Source: Cavia porcellus
Taxonomy: Eukaryota; Chordata; Mammalia; Rodentia; Caviidae
Direction of reading: 5' to 3'
DNA length: 64,000 bases
Assembly (NCBI RefSeq): GCF_034190915.1
Contig: NW_026947637.1
Span: 248,001 to 312,000, forward strand
Part shown: one piece after another, positions 25,375 through 37,731 of the stretch
Position numbering within the stretch: position 1 is the first letter of the stretch
How the letters are laid out: each line of letters opens with the position of its first letter
Notes under the pieces: model-generated
The model's input: the letters and a program-made list of their open reading frames with translations, nothing else
Told to the model about the DNA's origin: nothing
Databases searched by the model: none
Position numbers and translations under genes: made by a program

Positions 25375-25390
25375 TCACTAGTATTAGTGA
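25375..25390 (+). other. Stronger dyad in the A subtype with tattagtgagc
   Basis: In this subtype the dyad becomes TCACTA-GTAT-TAGTGA, a perfect 6-bp stem with a 4-nt loop, with no change in monomer length. It recurs once per relevant HOR copy, for example near 2460, 4336, 18530 (partly degenerate), 21298, 27942, 31749, 38947 (altered), 41013, 47775, 52817, 54546, 57171 and 61390. It normally precedes an A with gttacgttac or gttacattac. Confidence 0.75.
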
Positions 25391-26792
25391 GCAAAACATC
25401 ACGGGGTGGTGCGCATTGTATGGGTGTGTGTTACGTTACATTCACTAGTAGGAGTGAGAAAAACATCACGCGGTGGTGTGAATCGGAGGGTCTGAATTAG
25501 GATAGGCAGTGAGGGGCAATGTAGGATGGAGAAAAGCACCGCAGGGTGGTCAGCATCGGGAGGTCAGGGAACATGCATTGGCAATGTAGGATAGGTTTCT
25601 GAAAAACATCGCGGGGTGGTGCGCATTGTATGGGTGTGTGATACATTACATACACTAGTAGGAGTGAGAAAAACATCATGGGGTGGTGCGCATTGTATGG
25701 GTGTGTGTTACATTACATTCACTAGTAGGAGTGAGAAATACATCACGGGTTGGTGTGAATCGGAGGGTCTGAATTAGGATAGGGAGTGAGTGGCAATGTA
25801 GGATGGAGAAAAGCACCGCGGGGTGGTCAGCATGGGGAGGTCACGGAACATGCAGTGGCAATGTAGGATAGGTTTCTGAAAAACATCGCAGTGTGGTGCG
25901 CATTGTATGTGTGTGTGTTACATTACATTCACTAGTAGGAGTGAGAAAAACATCACGGGGTGGTGCGCATTGTATGGGTGTGTGTTACATTACATTCACT
26001 AGTAGGAGTGAGAAAAACAACACGTGGTGGTGTGAATCGGAGGGTCTGAATTAGGATAGGGAGTGAGTGGCAATGTAGGATGGAGAAAAGCACCGCGGGG
26101 TGGTCAGCAAGGGGAGGTCAGGGAACAGGCAGTGGCTATGTAGGATAGGTTTCTGAAAAACATTGCGGGGTGGGGCGCATTGTATGGGTGTGTGTTACAT
26201 TACATTCACTAGTAGGAGTGAGAAAAACATCACAGGGTGGTGCGCATTGTATGGGTGTGTGTTACATTACATTCACTAGTAGGAGTAAGAAAAACATCAC
26301 GGGGTGGTGCGTATTGTATGGGTGTGTGTTACATTACATTCACTAGTAGGAGTGAGAAAAACATCACGGGGTGGTGTGAATTGGAGGGTCTGAATTAGGT
26401 TAAGCAGTGAGTGGCAATGTAGGATGGAGAAAAGCACCGCGGGGTGGTCAGCATGGGGAGGACAGGGCACATGCAGTGGCAATGTAGGATAGTTTTCTGA
26501 AAAACATCACGGGGTGGTGCGCATTGTATGGGTGTGTGTTACATTGCATTCACTAGTAGGAGTGATAAAAACATCACGGGGTGGTGCGCATTGTATGGGT
26601 GTGTGTTACATTACATTCACTAGTAGGAGTGAGAAAAACAACGCGGGGTGGTGCGCATTGTATGGGTGTGTTTTACATTACATTCACTAGTAGGAGTGAG
26701 AAAAACATCACGAGGTGGTGTGAATCGGAGGGTCTGAATTAGGATAGGCAGTGAGTAGCAATATAGGATGGAGAAATGAACCGCGGGGTGGT

Positions 26793-29700
26793 CAGCATGG
26801 GGAAGTCAGGGAACATGCAGTGGCAATGTAGGATAGTTTTCTGAAAAACATCACGGGGTGGTGCGCATTGTATGGGTGTGTGTTACATTGCATTCACTAG
26901 TAGGAGTGATAAAAACATCACGGGGTGGTGCGCATTGTATGGGTGTGTGTTACATTACATTCACTAGTAGGAGTGAGAAAAACATCACGGGGTGGTGTGA
27001 ATCGGAGGGTCTGAATTAGGATAGGCAGTGAGTGGCAATGTAGGAGTCAGAAAAGCACCACGGGGTGGTCAGCATGGGGAGGTCAGGGAACATGCAGTGG
27101 CAATGTAGGATAGGATTCTGAAAAACACCATGGGGTGGTGCGCATTGTATGGGTGTGTGTTACATTACATTCACTAGTAGGAGTGAGAAAAACATCACGA
27201 GGAGGTGTGAATCGGAGGGTATGAATTAAGATAGGCAGTGAGTGGCAATGTAGGATGGAGAAAAGCACCACGTGGTGGTCAGCATGGGGAGGTCAGGGAA
27301 CATGCAGTGGCAATGTAGGATAGGTTTCTGAAAAACATCGCGGGGTGGTGCGCATTGTATGGGTGTGTGTTACCTTACATTCACTAGTAGGAGTGAGAAA
27401 AACATCACGGGGTAGTGCGCATTGTATGGGTGTGTGTTACATTACATTCACTATTAGGAGTGAGAAAAACATCACGGGGTTGTGTGAATCGGAGGGTCTG
27501 AATTAGGATAGGCAGTGAGTGGCAATGTAGGATGGAGAAAAGCACCGCGGCTTGGTCAGCATGGGGAGGTCAGGGAACATGCAGTGGCAATGTAGGATAG
27601 GTTTCTGAAAAACACCGCAGGGTAGTGCGAATTGTATGGTTGTGTGTTACATTATATTCACTAGTAGGAGTGAGAATAACATCCCGGGGTGGTGCGCATT
27701 GTATGGGTGTGTGTTACATTACATTCATTAGTAGGAGTGAGAAAAACATCACGGGGTGGTGTGAATCGGAGGGTCTGAATTAGGAGAGGCAGTGAGTGGC
27801 AATATAGGATGGAGAAAAGCACCGCGGGGTGGTCAGCATGGGGAGGTCAGGGAACATGCAGTGGCAATGTAGGATAGGTTTCTGAAAAACACGGAGGGGT
27901 GGTGCGCATAGTATGGGTGTGTGTTACATTACATTCACTAGTATTAGTGAGCAAAACATCACGGGGTGGTGCGCATTATATGGGTGTGTGTTACGTTACA
28001 TTCACTAGTAGGAGTGAGAAAAACATCACGCGGTGGTGTGAATAGGAGGGTCTGAATTAGGATAGGCAGTGAGGGGCAATGTAGGATGGAGAAAAGCACC
28101 GCAGGGTGGTCAGCATCGGGAGGTCAGGGAACATGCATTGGCAATGTAGGATAGGTTTCTGAAAAACATCGCGGGGTGGTGCGCATTGTATAGGTGTGTG
28201 TTACATTACATTCACTAGTAGGAGTGAGAAAAACATCACGGTGTGGTTCGCATTGTATGGGTGTGTTTTACATTACATTCACTATTAGGAGTGAGAAAAA
28301 CATAACGGGGTGGTGCGCATTGTATGGGTGTGTGTTACATTATATTCAGTAGTAGGAGTGAGAAAAACATCACGAGGTGGTGTGAATCAGAGGGTCTCAA
28401 TTAGGATCGGCAGGGAGTGGCATTGTAGGATAGAGAAAAGCACAGCGGGGTGGTCAGCATGGGGAGGTCAGGGAACATGCAGTGGCCATGTAGGATAGGT
28501 TTCTGAAAAACATCGCGGGGTGGTGCGCATTGTATGGGTGTGTGTTACATTACATTCACTAGTAGGAGTGAGAAAAACATCACGGGGTGGAGTAAATTGG
28601 AGGGTCTGAATTAGGATAGGCAGTGAGTGGCAATGTAGGATGGAGAAAAGCACCACGGAGTGGTCAGCATGGGGAGGTCAGGGAACATGCTGTGGCAATG
28701 TAGGATAGGTTTCTGAAAAATATTGCGGGGTTGTGCACATTGTATGGGTGTGTGTTACATAACATTCACTACTAGGAGTGAGAAAAACATCACGGGGTGG
28801 TGTGAATCGGAGGGTCTGAATTAGGATAGGCAGTGAGTGGCAATGTAGGATCAAGAAAAGCACCGCGTGGTGGTCATCATGGGGAGGTCAGGGAACATGC
28901 AGTGGCAATGTAGGATAGGTTACTGAAAAACATCGCGGGGTGGTGCGCATTGTATGGGTGTGTGTTACATTACATTCACTAGTAGGAGTGAGAAAAACAT
29001 CACGGGGTGGTGTGAATCGGAGTTTCTGAATTAGGATAGGCAGTGAGTGGCAATGTAGGATGGAGAAAAGCACCACTTGGTGGTCAGGATGGGGAGATCA
29101 GGGAACATGCAGTGGCAATGTAGGATAGGATTTTGAAAAACATCACGGGGTTGTGCGCATTTTATGGGTGTGTGTTACATTACATTCACTAGTAGGAGTG
29201 AGAAAAACATCACGGGGTGGTGGGAATCGGAGTTTCTGAATTAGGATAGGCAGTGAGTGGCAATGTAGGATGGATAAAAGCACCACGTGGTGGTCAGCAT
29301 GGGGAGGTCAGGGAACATGCAGTGGCAATGTAGGATAGGTTTCTGAAAAACATCGCGGGGTGGTGCGCATTGTATGGGTGTGTGTTACCTTACATTCACT
29401 AGTAGGAGTGAGAAAAACATCACGGGGTGGTGCGCATTGTATGGGTGTGTGTTACATTACATTCACTAGTAGGAGTGAGAAAAACATCACGGGGTGGTGT
29501 GCATTGTATGGGTGTGTGTTACATTACATTCACTAGTAGGAGTGAGAAAAACATCACGGGGTGGTGCGCATTGTATGGGTGTGTGTTACATTACATTCAC
29601 TAGTAGGAGTGAGAAAAACATCACGGGGTGGTGTGAATCAGGGGTCTGAATTAGGATACGCAGTGAGTGGCAATGTAGGATGGAGAAAAGCACCGCGGGG

Positions 29701-32700
29701 TGGTCAGCATGGGGTGGTCAGGGAACATGCAGTGGCAATGTAGGATAGGTTTCTGAAAAACATCGCGGGGTGGTGCGCATTGTATGGGTGTGTGTTACAT
29801 TACATTTACTAGTAGGAGTGAGAAAAACATCACGGGGTGGTGTGCATTGTATGGGTGTGTGTTACATTACATTCACTAGTATGAGTGAGAAAAACATCAC
29901 GGGGGGTGTGAATCAGAGGGTCTGAATTAGGATAGGCAGTGAGTGGCAATGTAGGATGGAGAAAAGCACCGCGGGGTCGTCACAATGGGGAGGTCAGGGA
30001 ACATGCAGTGGGAATGTAGGATAGGTTTCTGAAAAACATCTCGGGGTGGTGCGCATTGTGTGGGTGTGTGTTCATTACATTCACTAGTAGGAGTGAGAAA
30101 AACATCACGTGGTGGTGCGCATTGTATGGGTGTGTGTTACATTACATTCAATAGTAGGAGTGAGAAAAACATCACGGGGTGGTGTGAATCGGAGTTTCTG
30201 AATTAGGATAGGCAGTGAGTGGCAATGTAGGATGGAGAAAAGCACCACGTGGTGGTCAGCATGGGGAGGTCAGGGAACATGCAGTGGCAATGTAGGATAG
30301 GTTTCTGAAAAACATCGCGGGGTGGTGCGCATTGTATGGGTGTGTGTTACCTTACATTCAATAGTAGGAGTTAGAAAAACATCACGGTGTGGTGCACATT
30401 GTATGGGTGTGTGTTACATTACATTCACTAGTAGGAGTGAGAAAAATATCACGGGTTGGTGCGCCTTCTATGGGTGTGTGTTACATTACATTCACTAGTA
30501 GGAGTGAGAAAAACATCATGGAGTGGTGTGAATCGGAGGGTCTGAATTAGGATAGGCAGTGAGTGGCAATGTAGGATGGAGAAAAGCACCGCGGGGTGGT
30601 CAGAATGGGGAGTTCAGGGAACATGCAGTGGCAAAGTAGGATAGGTTTCTGATAAACATCGCGGGGTGGTGCGCATTGTATAGGTGTGTGTTACATTACA
30701 TTCACTAGTAGGAGTGAGAAAAACATCACGGGGTGGTTCGCATTGTATGGGTGTGTGTTACATTACATTCATTAGTAGGAGTGAGAAAAACATCACGGGG
30801 TGGTGTGAATCGGAGAATCTGAATTAGGATACGCAGCGAGTGGCAATGTAGGATGGAGAAAAGCACCACGGTGTGGTCAGCATGGGGAGGTCAGGGAACA
30901 TGCAGTGGCAATATAGGATAGGTTTCTGAAAAACATCGCGGGGTGGTGCACATTGTATGGGTGTGTGTTACATTACATTCGCTAGTAGGAGTGAGAAAAA
31001 CATCACGGGGTGGTGTGAATCGGAGGGTCTGAATTAGGATAGGCAGTGAGTGGCAATGTAGGATGGAGAAAAGCACCGCGGGGTGGTCAGCATGGGGAGG
31101 TCAGGGAACATGCAGTGGCAATGTAGGATAGGTTTCTGAAAAACATCGCTGGGTGGTGCGTATTGTATGGCTGTGTGTTACATTACATTCACTAGTAGGA
31201 GTGAGAAAAACATGACGGGGTGGTGTGCATTGTATGGGTGTGTGTTACATTACATTCAGTAGTAGGAGTGAGAAAAACATCGCGGGGTGGTGTGAATCGG
31301 AGGGTCTGAATTAGGATAGGCAGTGAGTGGCAATGTAGGATGGAGAAAAGCACCGCGGGGTGGTCAGCATGGGGAGGTCAGGGAACATGCAGTGGCAATG
31401 TAGGATAGATTTCTGAAAAACATCGCGGGGTGGTGCGCATTGTATGGTGTGTGTTACCTTACATTCACTAGTAAGAGTGAGAAAAACATGACGGGGTAGT
31501 GCGTATTGTAGGGGTGTGTGTTACATTACATTCACTACTAGGAGTGAGAAAAACATCACGGGGTGGTGTGAATCGGAGGGTCTGAATTAGGATAGGCAGT
31601 GAGTGGCAATGTAGGATGGAGAAAAGCAACGCGGGGTGGTCAGCATGGGGAGGTCAGGGAACATGCAGTGGCAATGTAGGATAGGTTCCTGAAAAACATC
31701 GCGGGGTGGTGCGAATTGTATGGTTGTGTGTTACATTACATTCACTAGTATTAGTGAGCAAAACATCACGGGGTGGTGCGCATTGTATGGGTGTGTGTTA
31801 CGTTACATTCACTAGTAGGAGTGAGAAAAACATCACGCGGTGGTGTGAATCGGAGGGTCTGAATTAGGATAGGCAGTGAGGGGCAATGTAGGATGGAGAA
31901 AAGCACCGCAGGGTGGTCAGCATCGGGAGGTCAGGGAACATGCATTGGCAATGTAGGATAGGTTTCTGAAAAACATCGCGGGGTGGTGCGCATTGTATGG
32001 GTGTGTGATACATTACATACACTAGTAGGAGTGAGAAAAACATCATGGGGTGGTGCGCATTGTATGGGTGTGTGTTACATTACATTCATTAGTAGGAGTG
32101 AGAAATACATCACGGGTTGGTGTGAATCGGAGGGTCTGAATTAGGATAGGGAGTGAGTGGCAATGTAGGATGGAGAAAAGCACCGCGGGGTGGTCAGCAT
32201 GGGGAGGTCACGGAACATGCAGTGGCAATGTAGGATAGGTTTCTGAAAAACATCGCAGTGTGGTGCGCATTGTATGTGTGTGTGTTACATTACATTCACT
32301 AGTAGGAGTGAGAAAAACATCACGGTTGGTGCGCATTGTATGGGTGTGTGTTACATTACATTCACTAGTATGAGTGAGAAAAACAACACGTGGTGGTGTG
32401 AATCGGAGGGTCTGAATTAGGATAGGGAGTGAGTGGCAATGTAGGATGGAGAAAAGCACCGCGGGGTGGTCAGCAAGGGGAGGTCAGGGAACAGGAAGTG
32501 GCTATGTAGGATAGGTTTCTGAAAAACATTGCGGGGTGGGGCGCATTGTATGGGTGTGTGTTACATTACATTCACTAGTAGGAGTGAGAAAAACATCACA
32601 GGGTGGTGCGCATTGTATGGGTGTGTGTTACATTACATTCACTAGTAGGAGTAAGAAAAACATCACGTGGTGGTGCGTATTGTATGGGTGTGTGTTACAT

Positions 32701-32814
32701 TACATTCACTAGTAGGAGTGAGAAAAACATCACGGGGTGGTGTGAATCGGAGGGTCTGAATTAGGTTAAGCAGTGAGTGGCAATGTAGGATGGAGAAAAG
32801 CACCGCGGGGTGGT
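26793..32814. repeat. Block II HOR, copy 2, lacking 276 bp
   Basis: Cycles 2-1-2-2-2-3-1-1-1-1-4-2-2-3-2-1-2-2-2-2-2-3. The offset to copy 1 is 6,643 bp up to the n = 4 cycle and about 6,367 bp after it. Ten or so substitutions noted (for example cacggagtgg/cacggggtgg, gttatattc/gttacattc, cacgtgg/cacttgg), implying over 99% identity. Within the n = 4 cycle, the A at 29566-29632 joins the flank of the A at 22923 to that of the A at 23199. This removes A, B1, B2 and one 66-bp A (67+73+70+66 = 276). Confidence 0.92.
29566..29632 (+). repeat. Deletion-junction A monomer in block II copy 2
   Basis: On its left the sequence matches copy 1 up to the A at 22923. On its right it is followed by the B1 variant gtgaatcaggggtctg with gatacgcag, which in copy 1 is at 23266. 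The B2 with catcgggagg and the gttcattac A present in copy 1 (23063-23198) are absent. The scar is invisible because both partners are near-consensus A monomers. Confidence 0.85.
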
Positions 32815-33655
32815 CAGCATGGGGAGGACAGGGCACATGCAGTGGCAATGTAGGATAGGTTTCTGAAAAATATTTCGGGGTGGTGCGCATTGTATGGGTG
32901 TGTGTTACATTACATTCACTAGTAGGAGTGAGAAAATCATCACGGGGTGGTGTGAATCAGAGGGTCTGAATTAGGATAGGCAGTGAGTGGCAATGTAGGA
33001 TGGAGAAAAGCACCGCGGGGTGGTCATTATGGGGAGGTCAGGGAACATGCAGTGGCAATGTAGGATAGTTTTCTGAAAAACATCACGGTGTGGTGCGCAT
33101 TGTATGGGTGTGTGTTACAATTCATTCACTAGTAGGAGTGAAAAAAACATCACGGGGTGGTGTGAATCGGAGGGTCTGAATTAGGAAAGGCAGTGAGTGG
33201 CAATGTAGGATGGAGAAATGCCCCGCGGGGTGGTCAGCATGGGGAGGTCAGGGAACATGCAGTGGCAATATAGGATAGGTTTCTGAAAAACATCGCGGGG
33301 TGGTGCGCATTGTATGGGTGTGTGTTACATTACATTCACTAGTAGGAGTGAGAAAAACATCACGGGGTGGTGTGAATCGGAGAGTCTGAATTAGGATAGG
33401 CAGTGAGTGGCAATGTAGGATGGATAAAAGCACCGCGGGGTGGTCAGCATTGGGGAAGTCAGGGAACATGCAGTGGCAATGTAGGATAGTTTTCTGAAAA
33501 ACTTCACGGGGTGGTGCGCATTGTGTGGGTTTGTGTTACATTACATTCACTAGTAGGAGTGAAAAAAACATCACGGGGTGGTTTGAATCAGAGTTTCTGA
33601 ATTAGGATAGGCAGTGAGTGGCAATGTAGGATGGAGAAAAGCACCGCGGGGTGGT
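32815..33655. repeat. Four consecutive n = 1 cycles joining blocks II and III
   Basis: Cycles 1-1-1-1 (210, 210, 210, 211 bp). The extra base is in cattggggaagtcag at 33445. Cycle for cycle this equals 4848-5688 at offset 27967, with markers aatatttcgg, agttttctg with cacggtgtgg, aaatgccccg and agttttctg with cattgtgtgggttt. It follows directly on the end of block II copy 2 (ttaggttaagcag, gaggacagg). Confidence 0.88.
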
Positions 33656-36003
33656 CAGCATGGGGAGGTCAGGGAACATGCAGTGGCAATGTAGGATAAG
33701 TTTCTGAAAAACATCATGGGGTGGTGCGCATTGTATGGGTGTGTGTTACATTACATTAACTAGTAGGAGTGAGAAAAACATCACGGGGTAGTGCGTATTG
33801 TATGGGTGTGTGTTACATTACATTCACTAGTAGGAGTGAGAAAAACATCGCGGGGTGGTGCGCATTGTATGGGTGTGTGTTACATTACATTCACTACTAA
33901 GAGTGAGAAAAACATCACGGGGTGGTGTGAATCGGAGGGTGTGAATTAGGATAGGCAGTGAGTGGCAATGTAGGATGGAGAAAAGCACCACGTGGTGGTC
34001 AGCATGGGGAGGTCAGGGAACATGCAGTGGCAATGTAGGATAGATTTCTGAAAAACATCGCGGGGTGGTGCGCATTGTATGGTTTGTGTTACCTTACATT
34101 CACTAGTAGGAGTGAGAAAAACATCACGGGGTAGTGCGTATTGTATGGGTGTGTGTTACATTACATTCACTAGTAGGAGTGAGAAAAACATCAAGGTGTG
34201 GTGCGCATTGTATGGGTGTGTGTTATATTACATTCACTACTAGGAGTGAGAAAAACATCACGGGGTGGTGTAAATCGGAGGGTCTGAATTAGGATAGGCA
34301 GTGAGTGGCAATGTAGGATGGAGAAAAGCACCGCGGGGTGGTCAGCATGGGGAGGTCAGGGAACATGCAGTGGCAATGTAGGATAGGTTTCTGTAAAACA
34401 TCGCTGGGTGGTGTGCATTGTATGGCTGTGTGTTACATTACATTCACTAGTAGGTTTGAGAAAAACATGACGGGGTGGCTTGCATTGTATGGGTGTGTGT
34501 TACATTACATTCACTAGTAGGAGTGAGAAAAACATCGCGGGGTGGTGTGAATCGGAGGGTCTGAATTAGGATAAGCAGTGAGTGGCAATGTAGGATGGAG
34601 AAAAGCACCGCGGGGTGGTCAGCATGGGGAGGTCAGGGAACATGCAGTGGCAATGTAGGATAGATTTCTGAAAAACATCGTGGGGTGGTGCGCATTGTAT
34701 GGTGTGTGTTACCTTACATTCACTAGTAGGAGTGAGAAAAACATGACGGGGTAGTGCATATTGTATGGGTGTGTGTTACATTACATTCACTACTAGGAGT
34801 GAGAAAAACATCACGGGGTGGTGTGAATCGGAGGGTCTGAATTAGGATAGGCAGTGAGTGGCAATGTAGGATGGAGAAAAGCAACGCGGGGTGGTCAGCA
34901 TGGGGAGGTCAGGGAACATGCAGTGGCAATGTAGGATAGGTTCCTGAAAAACATCGCGGGGTGGTGCGCATTGTATGGGTGTGTGATACATTACATACAC
35001 TAGTAGGAGTGAGAAAAACATCACGGGGTGGTGCGCATTGTATGGGTGTGTGTTACATTACATTCACTAGTAGGAGTGAGAAATACATCACGGGGTGGTG
35101 CGCATTGTATGGGTGTGTGTTACATTACATTCACTAGTAGGAGTGAGAAAAACATCACGTGGTGGTGTGAATCGGAGGGTCTGAATTAGGATAGGGAGTG
35201 AGTGGCAATGTAGGATGGAGAAAAGCACCGCGGGGTGGTCAGCAAGGGGAGGTCAGGGAACAGGCAGTGGCTATGTAGTATAGGTTTCTGAAAAACATTG
35301 CGTGGTGGGGCGCATTGTATGGGTGTGTGTTACATTACATTCACTAGTAGGAGTGAGAAAAACATCACAGGGTGGTGCGCATTGTATGGGTGTGTGTTAC
35401 ATTACATTCACTAGTAGGAGTAAGAAAAACATCACGGGGTGGTGCGTATTGTATGGGTGTGTGTTACATTACATTCACTAGTAGGAGTGAGAAAAACATT
35501 ACGGGGTGGTGAGAATCGAAGGGTCTGAATTAGGTTAAGCAGTGAGTGGCAATGTAGGATGGAGAAAAGCACCGCGGTGTGGTCAGCATGGGGAGGACAG
35601 GGAACATGCAGTGGCAATGTAGGATAGGTTTCTGAAAAATATTTCGGGGTGGGGCGCATTGTATGGGTGTGTGTTACATTACATTCACTAGTAGGAGTGA
35701 GAAAAACATCACGGGGTGGTGTGAATCAGAGGGTCTGAATTAGGATAGGCAGTGAGTGGCAATGTAGGATGGAGAAAAGCACCGCGGGGTGGTCATTATG
35801 GGGAGGTCAGGGAACATGCAGTGGCAATGTAGGATAGTTTTCTGAAAAACATCACGGGGCGGTGCGCATTGTATGGGTGTGTGTTACATTACATTCACTA
35901 GTAGGAGTGAGAAAAACATCACGGGGTGGTGTGAATCGGAGAGTCTGAATTAGGATAGGCAGTGAGTGGCAATGTAGGATGGAGAAAAGCACCGCGGGGT
36001 GGT
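33656..36003. repeat. Block III HOR, copy 1 (2,348 bp)
   Basis: Cycles 3-3-2-2-3-3-1-1. Markers: gataagtttctg with catcatggggtgg and cattaactag (33656), gatttctg (34000 and 34620), gttcctg (34896), cagcaagggg (35240), gtcattatgg (35794). The next copy begins at 36004 with the same gataagtttctg and cattaactag variants. Confidence 0.88.
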
Positions 36004-37731
36004 CAGCATGGGGAGGTCAGGGAACATGCAGTGGCAATGTAGGATAAGTTTCTGAAAAACATCATGGGGTGGTGCGCATTGTATGGGTGTGTATTACATT
36101 ACATTAACTAGTAGGAGTGAGAAAAACATCACGGGGTAGTGCGTAATGTATGGGTGTGTGTTACATTACATTCACTAGTAGGAGTGAGAAAAACATCGCG
36201 GGGTGGTGCGCATTGTATGGGTGTGTGTTACATTACATTCACTACTAGGAGTGAGAAAAACATCACGGGGTGGTGTGAATCCGAGGGTGTGAATTAGGAT
36301 AGGCAGTGAGTGGCAATGTAGGATGGAGAAAAGCACCACGTGGTGGTCAGCATGGGGAGGTCAGGGAACATGCAGTGGCAATGTAGGATAGATTTCTGAA
36401 AAACATCGCGGGGTGGTGCGCATTGTATGGTGTGTGTTACCTTACATTCACTAGTAGGAGTGAGAAAAACATCACGGGGTAGTGCGAATTGTATGGGTGT
36501 GTGTTACATTACATTCACTAGTAGGAGTGAGAAAAACATCACGGGGTGGTGCGCATTGTATGGGTGTGTGTTACATTACATTCACTAGTAGAAGTGAGAA
36601 ATACATCACGGGTTGGTGTGAATCGGAGGGTCTGAATTAGGATAGGCAGTGAGTGGCAATGTAGGATGCAGAAAAGCACCGCGGGGTGGTCAGCATGGGG
36701 AGGTCACGGAACATGCAGTGGCAATGTAGGATAGGTTTCTGAAAAACATCGCAGTGTGGTGCGCATTGTATGGGTGTGTGTTACATTACATTCACTAGTA
36801 GGAGTGAGAAAAACATCACGGGGTGGTGCGCATTGTGTGGGTGTGTGTTACATTACATTCACTAGTAGGAGTGAGAAAAACATCACGTGGTGGTGTGAAT
36901 CGGAGGGTCTGAATTAGGATAGGGAGTGAGTGGCAATGTAGGATGGAGAAAAGCACCGCGGGGTGGTCAGCAAGGGGAGGTCAGGGAACAGGCAGTGGCT
37001 ATGTAGGATAGGTTTCTGAAAAACATTGCGGGGTGGGGTGCATTGTATGTGTGTGTGTTACATTATATTCACTAGTAGGACTGAGAAAAACATCACAGGG
37101 TGGTGCGCATTGTATGGGTGTGTGTTACATTACATTCACTAGTAGGAGTAAGAAAAACATCACGGGGTGGTGCGTATTGTGTGGGTGTGTGTTACATTAC
37201 ATTCACGAGTAGGAGTGAGAAAAACATCACGGGGTGGTGAGAATCGGAGGGTCTGAATTAGGTTAAGCAGTGAGTGGCAATGTAGGATGGAGAAAAGCAC
37301 CGCGCGGTGGTCAGCATGGGGAGGACAGGGAACATGCAGTGGCAATGTAGGATAGGTTTCTGAAAAATATTTCGGGGTGGTGCGCATTGTATGGGTGTGT
37401 GTTACATTACATTCACTAGTAGGAGTGAGAAAAACATCACGGGGTGGTGTGAATCAGAGGGTCTGAATTAGGATAGGCAGGGAGTGGGAATGTAGGATGG
37501 AGAAAAGCACCGCGGGGTGGTCAGTATGGGGAGGTCAGGTTACATGCAGTGGCAATGTAGGATAGGTTTCTGAAAAACATCGCGGGGTGGTGCACATTGT
37601 ATGGGTGTGTGTTACATTACATTCACTAGTAGGATTGAGAAAAACATCACGGGGTGGTGTGAATCGGAAGGTCTGAATTAGGATAGGCAGTGAGTGGCAA
37701 TGTAGGATGGAGAAAAGCACCGCGGGGTGGT
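36004..37731. repeat. Block III HOR, copy 2, rearranged (1,728 bp)
   Basis: Cycles 3-3-2-3-1-1. It is collinear with copy 1 for about 540 bp, then passes near 36550 into agaaatacatcacgggttgg, the cacggaacatg B2 and the gcagtgtggtg A known from 25700-25900 and 32090-32280. It rejoins copy 1 at cagcaagggg (36968 matching 35240). The B2 at 37522 has gtcagtatgg and caggttacatg. Net loss 620 bp, equal to 5 A plus 2 pairs within one base. Confidence 0.82.

Larger units (their letters stand above)
20150..26792. repeat. Block II HOR, copy 1 (6,643 bp)
   Basis: Cycles 2-1-2-2-2-3-1-1-1-1-4-2-2-2-3-2-1-2-2-2-2-2-3-3, 24 in all. It starts at a B2 preceded by aaatgaaccg and includes four n = 1 cycles in a row (21812-22651), an n = 4 cycle (22652-23062), gtcgtcacaatgg (23614), gtcagaatggggagttc (24234) and cagcaagggg (26105). 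The last 300 bp (26486-26792) already repeats the start of the unit (agttttctg, gttacattgcattc), so the copy boundary is fuzzy there. Confidence 0.92.
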
